Positions 60,774 through 64,000 of a DNA stretch of 64,000 bases are shown here, piece by piece (the stretch's first letter is position 1; every line of letters starts with the position of its first letter). Below the pieces are notes generated by a model. The model was not told where the DNA came from. It saw only the letters and a list, made by a program, of their open reading frames with translations, and did no database searches. The stretch is from Temnopleurus reevesii (taxonomy: Eukaryota > Echinodermata > Echinoidea > Temnopleuroida > Temnopleuridae). The stretch lies in NCBI GenBank assembly GCA_036244855.1, contig BQKZ01001574.1, positions 25,168 to 89,167 of the forward strand, written 5' to 3'. The translations under genes were made by a program, and so were the position numbers.

Positions 60774-61750
60774 GCGCTTTTGGCCACGAGATAACGTACC
60801 TCCGTTTTGGCAAAAGATAATCTTTCACCATCACTATAACCACCATCATCGCTCTTTAAAGAGAGAGTGCTGCATTTGCTTCGGAGAGCTATGGTTGTTT
60901 CCATACTAATTGACATTTTGACGCAAGAATCTAGTTTTTGATTGGAAATATTTTAAACTATGTTATCTTGTATTTATGATCAGGATTATTTAATACGTCT
61001 GATTTAACCAACTTCCCAATCCTCATTATCATGTATTTTATATTCGTGTCCTTTTTATTATATTAATTATCATAATCAATATAATGGGCAATTCCCCCGC
61101 TTTGTCTTGCCCGTTACGGTAACATCGAGTCTTAATAAAATTCCGTGAAATTTAAAATGTGTGCAACAGATACTATTGATTCATACGTATTGAATTTTTA
61201 CCAAAATAAATCAATTGATAATCTTTAAGATATTCAGCTTTTCTTCAATTATTTGGCGTAACAGACGTTACACTTTCGTGAAATGGACCAAATTGCCTTT
61301 CTCTTTTCTTCTCTTCTAACATTCTTTATTGCTTTCTTTTTAACAAAAAAATCATCTTGAATATGATCACAACTGTCCAAAAATCAGGTCAATGTCTTCA
61401 TCTATTCTTCTCCATCTCTTCGTTCGCATCGTGCAGTCACTAAATATCTCATCCCGCTCTTTCTTTCTCCATATCTTTATCTGCATCCACTCTCCTCCTA
61501 ACGCGATGACTCAATACTTCTCGGGGAAAGCACTTTCGGTGCAATTCTACACTAAAGATGAATTAATAAGCACATCTTGAGTGAAGTAGGATGCGTTTAC
61601 ACTGTGAAATGGAATATAAATGATTTGGTGAAAATGAACAGCTTCTTATCTGGTTATTCAAGCATTCAGGGTGGTTCGAGCACACATAATAAATAACCTT
61701 CCTGTTATTTTGCAGGAGAATGTAGTACAGGTGTCGCACCTGTTAGATGG
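60774..61750. other. Unique AT-rich sequence, nothing assigned
   Basis: No repeat family or supported frame was found. Confidence 0.45.
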
Positions 61751-61752
61751 GT

Positions 61753-62094
61753 GGTAATAATAATAATGATAATAATGCTAATAATGATAATAATAATAGT
61801 AATAATAATAATATGCAGTTCTAATATAGCGCTTATTACATTTGGTAAAGGTCTCTAAGCGCTCTACAATTAATGCAGCATTATTACACCGGTTTTAGCA
61901 ATAGCAGCTTGTAAAGCGCTTATGCATTTCAAGGAATATATTCCTACCCATTCACCTTACCTGGGTTGAGTGGTGCACAGTGTGGATAAATTTCTTGCTG
62001 AAGGAAATTAACACAATGGTGGGACTCGAACCGCGGACCTATGCATGAAATGCGAGAGCCAGAGCCACTAAACCACGAGGCCTCCATAAGGATG
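61753..62094 (-). mobile_element. Full-length tRNA-derived SINE with (ATT)n tail
   Basis: Read on the minus strand, the element starts GGAGGCCTCGTGGTTTAGTG. It has a consensus pol III A box (TGGTTTAGTGG, forward 62065-62075) and B box (GGTTCGAGTCC, forward 62022-62032). A ~230-bp tRNA-unrelated body ends in TAGAGCGCTTAGAGACC and TAATAAGCGCTATATTAG, followed by a long (ATT)n-like tail (forward 61753-61813). Head, body and tail are all present (342 bp), making this the reference copy for the truncated pieces at 21.8, 37.0, 37.9 and 59.8 kb. It encodes no protein, and mobilisation would need LINE enzymes. Confidence 0.88.
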
Positions 62095-62097
62095 GGT

Positions 62098-62299
62098 TAA
62101 AGAATACTCAATATTGTGTCAAAAGGGAACATGCATGTCAGTTGGTTAATATTTATCAACCTATTGGGCCAGAATGTACTCAATTTTTATGTAGAATTAA
62201 CAAATTTAACCCAACGTTGTGCGAACTGTTACCCAATATGGCGATGCCAACATGCATGTTCCCTTTTGCCCAATATTGAGTAAACTTTTACACATCCTT
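62098..62299. mobile_element. MITE with GGATGGGTTAA / ACACATCC ends
   Basis: The left end AAGGATGGGTTAAAGAATAC and the reverse complement of the right end (AAGGATGTGTAAAAGTTTAC) pair for about 50 bp, through CTCAATATTG, AAAAGGGAACATGCATG. The arms are about 85% alike by eye. It abuts the 5' end of the SINE, so one may have inserted beside the other. I could not fix a target-site duplication. Confidence 0.78.
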
Positions 62300-62528
62300 C
62301 TTTAGAGTGCACATAGGGGAGCAATAGGAGGTAATAGGAGAGCTACTTTCTTTTAACTGCTTGCGCTATCATGAAGGCTTGAGTGGGGATCTGTTTACGT
62401 TGTCCAATTTCTTTGTTCTTCGATCTCACAGTGTTGACATCCAAATACAGCATCCTAATCGAGCTGATCCATCGATCTTCACACGTTTCTAAGACCACAT
62501 CGTATCACTTCATCCATAATCTGATGCT

Positions 62529-62650
62529 GGACCCCGTAACATAAAGCTTTCCAATCGATCGTACGATTGATATCAATCGCAAGTCTATGGGGAATCATGT
62601 GCTAAAGTTTGCAATTGATCGTAAACTCGCTTTATGTCACAGGTCCCCAG
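62529..62650. mobile_element. MITE family A, subfamily 2, copy 10
   Basis: GGACCCCGTAACATAAAGCT starts the element and TTTATGTCACAGGTCCCC ends it. The centre TCGTACGATTGATATCAATC is the reverse complement of copy 8. The terminal inverted repeats are about 20 bp with two or three mismatches. Confidence 0.78.
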
Positions 62651-63375
62651 AACATGTTTAACTTGACTTGGTTTCAAAGATTATCTCATATTTTATTCTG
62701 AGGGATAGGCTTTCATCTGACAGGGCGCTCTGTTATTCGACCTTTTTGTGAGAAGCGTGAATTGATGTGATTTGTAATCCGATGGGCTTATTCGTGTAGC
62801 TGGTTTATTTACTCGTCGAATCTCAGAAGCATGACTCTGCTTAAAGACAAATTTTCTTCTCGTCTTCACATCTCACTTTGCCCATGAAAGACACATAATA
62901 GGATGAGTGTGTTCAGTTGAAGGAGCAGTGTCTGTTCGTGAAACAACATCATTAGCTATCGTATGATGCTTTCTTTAGTCACATCTTTATCTCGTGTTAA
63001 TTTACAACATTTATCTAGATGTCGAATAGGTGACCCATTTAGTACCTCGTGGTTGATGTTGAACTTTGTCCTAAAAACAGATCATCTGTGATTTAAAAAA
63101 AAATATCTTTTTTACCATCAATACCAAAATATAGTCCTTTCAACATAAAGCGTTCGACGTTTCAACTGCTGCTGTAATTCTTCGGCAGACAATGACGAAG
63201 AAAAGCAAAAACATTCAATATATCCACTTGTGTTTGTCCTTATTGTTTTGTTTTAATATAATTTGTATCGACCCATGTCTACAAATTTGTCAAGATCAAT
63301 TTTTGGTCTTCTGTTGCTTTATCCCTTTTTTGTTGAACGCCAAACAGGATAATTCCCATCTTTTAACGTCATTTG
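62651..63375. other. Unique sequence, nothing assigned
   Basis: No supported gene or element between the family A MITE and the tRNA-like sequence. Confidence 0.45.
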
Positions 63376-63379
63376 GTAT

Positions 63380-63470
63380 TACGGCCGGGAATCGAACCCT
63401 GGACCTTCCGGTTGTGAGGCCAGCGCTCTACAAATATGCACATTATAGGTCGAGACGTGCTCTCTTACGG
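63380..63470 (-). mobile_element. tRNA-like SINE head or decayed tRNA
   Basis: On the minus strand GTAGAGCGCTGGCCTCACAA leads into an intact B box with T-loop (GGTCCAGGGTTCGATTCCC). The anticodon arm CTGG/CCGG would enclose an eight-base loop. The 5' half (D arm, A box) is not recognisable and no acceptor stem can be drawn. A working tRNA is therefore unlikely. A degraded SINE head or tRNA pseudogene fits better. Confidence 0.55.
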
Positions 63471-63604
63471 GTGAAATTGTGGACAAATGTACCCTTATAT
63501 CTACTCTAAGTGTGCGTATCTCCATCCTTAGTCAAGATACATATCTACAACTTAAGGGTACATATCTTAAGGGTCCTGATATTGTAACAGCGCCATCAAC
63601 TCGA

Positions 63605-64000
63605 GTTCCTTCTCGTGACAATCCTGTATCTATTATCTGTGACGTGTTTGTATCCGCCCCATCGTAAATTTTGCATTGAATCTTTTTCTCATGATTCCTT
63701 TTTTTTCAGATCGGTACAAGGCCTAGGGACTGTAACATAAAAAGACCTAATTAAACTTACGATGTATTATTAATCGTAAGTCTATGATAAATGTGTACCA
63801 AAGAGATACGATTAAACGTACCTCTTTATGTTACCAAAATGGTTACCGGCCCGATCTCCCTTACCTCTACAGTCGTCACTATGAACCCCTCCCCTGACAA
63901 ATATGTCTCTTTGACATGATCTCTAACCTTGTAGCATCCGCCCCAAACGTAAACTTTGCATTAAATCTTATTTCTAATGATGTTTTCTGTTTGTTTTTAG
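63605..64000 (+). repeat. Duplicated intron-end-like segment flanking a MITE
   Basis: About 63610-63709 and 63885-64000 align in order: TGACAA, ATCCGCCCCA, CGTAAA.TTTGCATT, AATCTT and a T-rich tract. Each ends in an acceptor-like sequence, CCTTTTTTTTCAG (AG ends 63709) and TTTTCTGTTTGTTTTTAG (AG ends 64000). A family A MITE (63725-63852) sits between them. If a real exon starts at 64001, the acceptor region was tandemly duplicated. Confidence 0.5.
63725..63852. mobile_element. MITE family A, copy 11
   Basis: AGGGACTGTAACATAAAAAG begins the element. The centre ATTAATCGTAAGTCTATGAT and AAAGAGATACGATTAA match other copies. The right end CTCTTTATGTTACC is followed by a small ACCAAAATGGTTACC interruption before GGCCC. 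Confidence 0.75.

Noticed and set aside
63380..63470. Functional tRNA gene (Val-like, CAC)
   Set aside because: Only the B-box/T-loop half is intact. The D arm and acceptor stem cannot be formed and the anticodon loop would have eight bases.
1..64000. Autonomous retroelements, LTR pairs or reverse-transcriptase/transposase fragments
   Set aside because: I looked for long direct terminal repeats and characteristic catalytic motifs in the visible frames and found none.

Overview
This window looks like nuclear DNA from an animal, most likely a marine invertebrate. An echinoderm is my best guess, but it is not provable from the sequence. It is AT-rich, has no long open frame outside simple repeats, and is dense in short palindromic transposons, tRNA-derived SINEs with (ATT)n tails, microsatellites and minisatellites. 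Four single Ns (15994, 46761, 51225, 55988) mark draft-assembly joins. I found no complete protein gene, rRNA, functional tRNA, CRISPR array or autonomous transposon. The window is best read as intergenic or long-intron sequence.

Layout: 0.7-5.3 kb is mostly unique, with degenerate GTCA-rich repeats (3.7-4.8 kb) and a tandem duplication (4.86-5.26 kb). From 5.9 to 16.5 kb lie MITE family A, an 11-unit 33-bp minisatellite (7.9-8.2 kb), a 200-bp tandem triplication that carries a family A MITE (9.9-10.5 kb), a near-perfect 119-bp TA-flanked MITE (11.3 kb), two copies of an unnamed repeat (12.2 and 15.6 kb), and the first two copies of MITE family D. The stretch 16.5-25.5 kb is largely unique. 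From 25.5 to 32.4 kb there are more MITEs, a 76-bp tandem repeat and an inverted repeat pair 3.3 kb apart. Families A, B and D and SINE tails recur at 34.6-41.4 kb. Two tandem-repeat blocks occupy 42.6-43.7 and 46.2-46.9 kb. At 51.0-51.5 kb an exact tandem copy across an N is almost certainly an assembly artefact. Next come a SINE interrupted by a MITE (51.9-52.4 kb), a 500-bp pyrimidine tract, and a TG-rich block.

The best hint of a gene is on the + strand at 56.33-56.70 kb. A CRE-like site, a TATA box, an initiator-like site 30 bp downstream, an ATG frame of 59 codons and a consensus splice donor follow each other in order. The window's last two bases are an AG that closes a polypyrimidine tract, so a following exon may begin just outside. 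This gene model is inference only.

The clearest result is transposon structure. All four family D elements, plus single elements at 30.4 and 58.9 kb, are flanked by matching 3-bp TTA/TAA duplications (PIF/Harbinger-like). Three others, at 11.3, 25.6 and 52.1 kb, are flanked by TA (Tc1/mariner-like).
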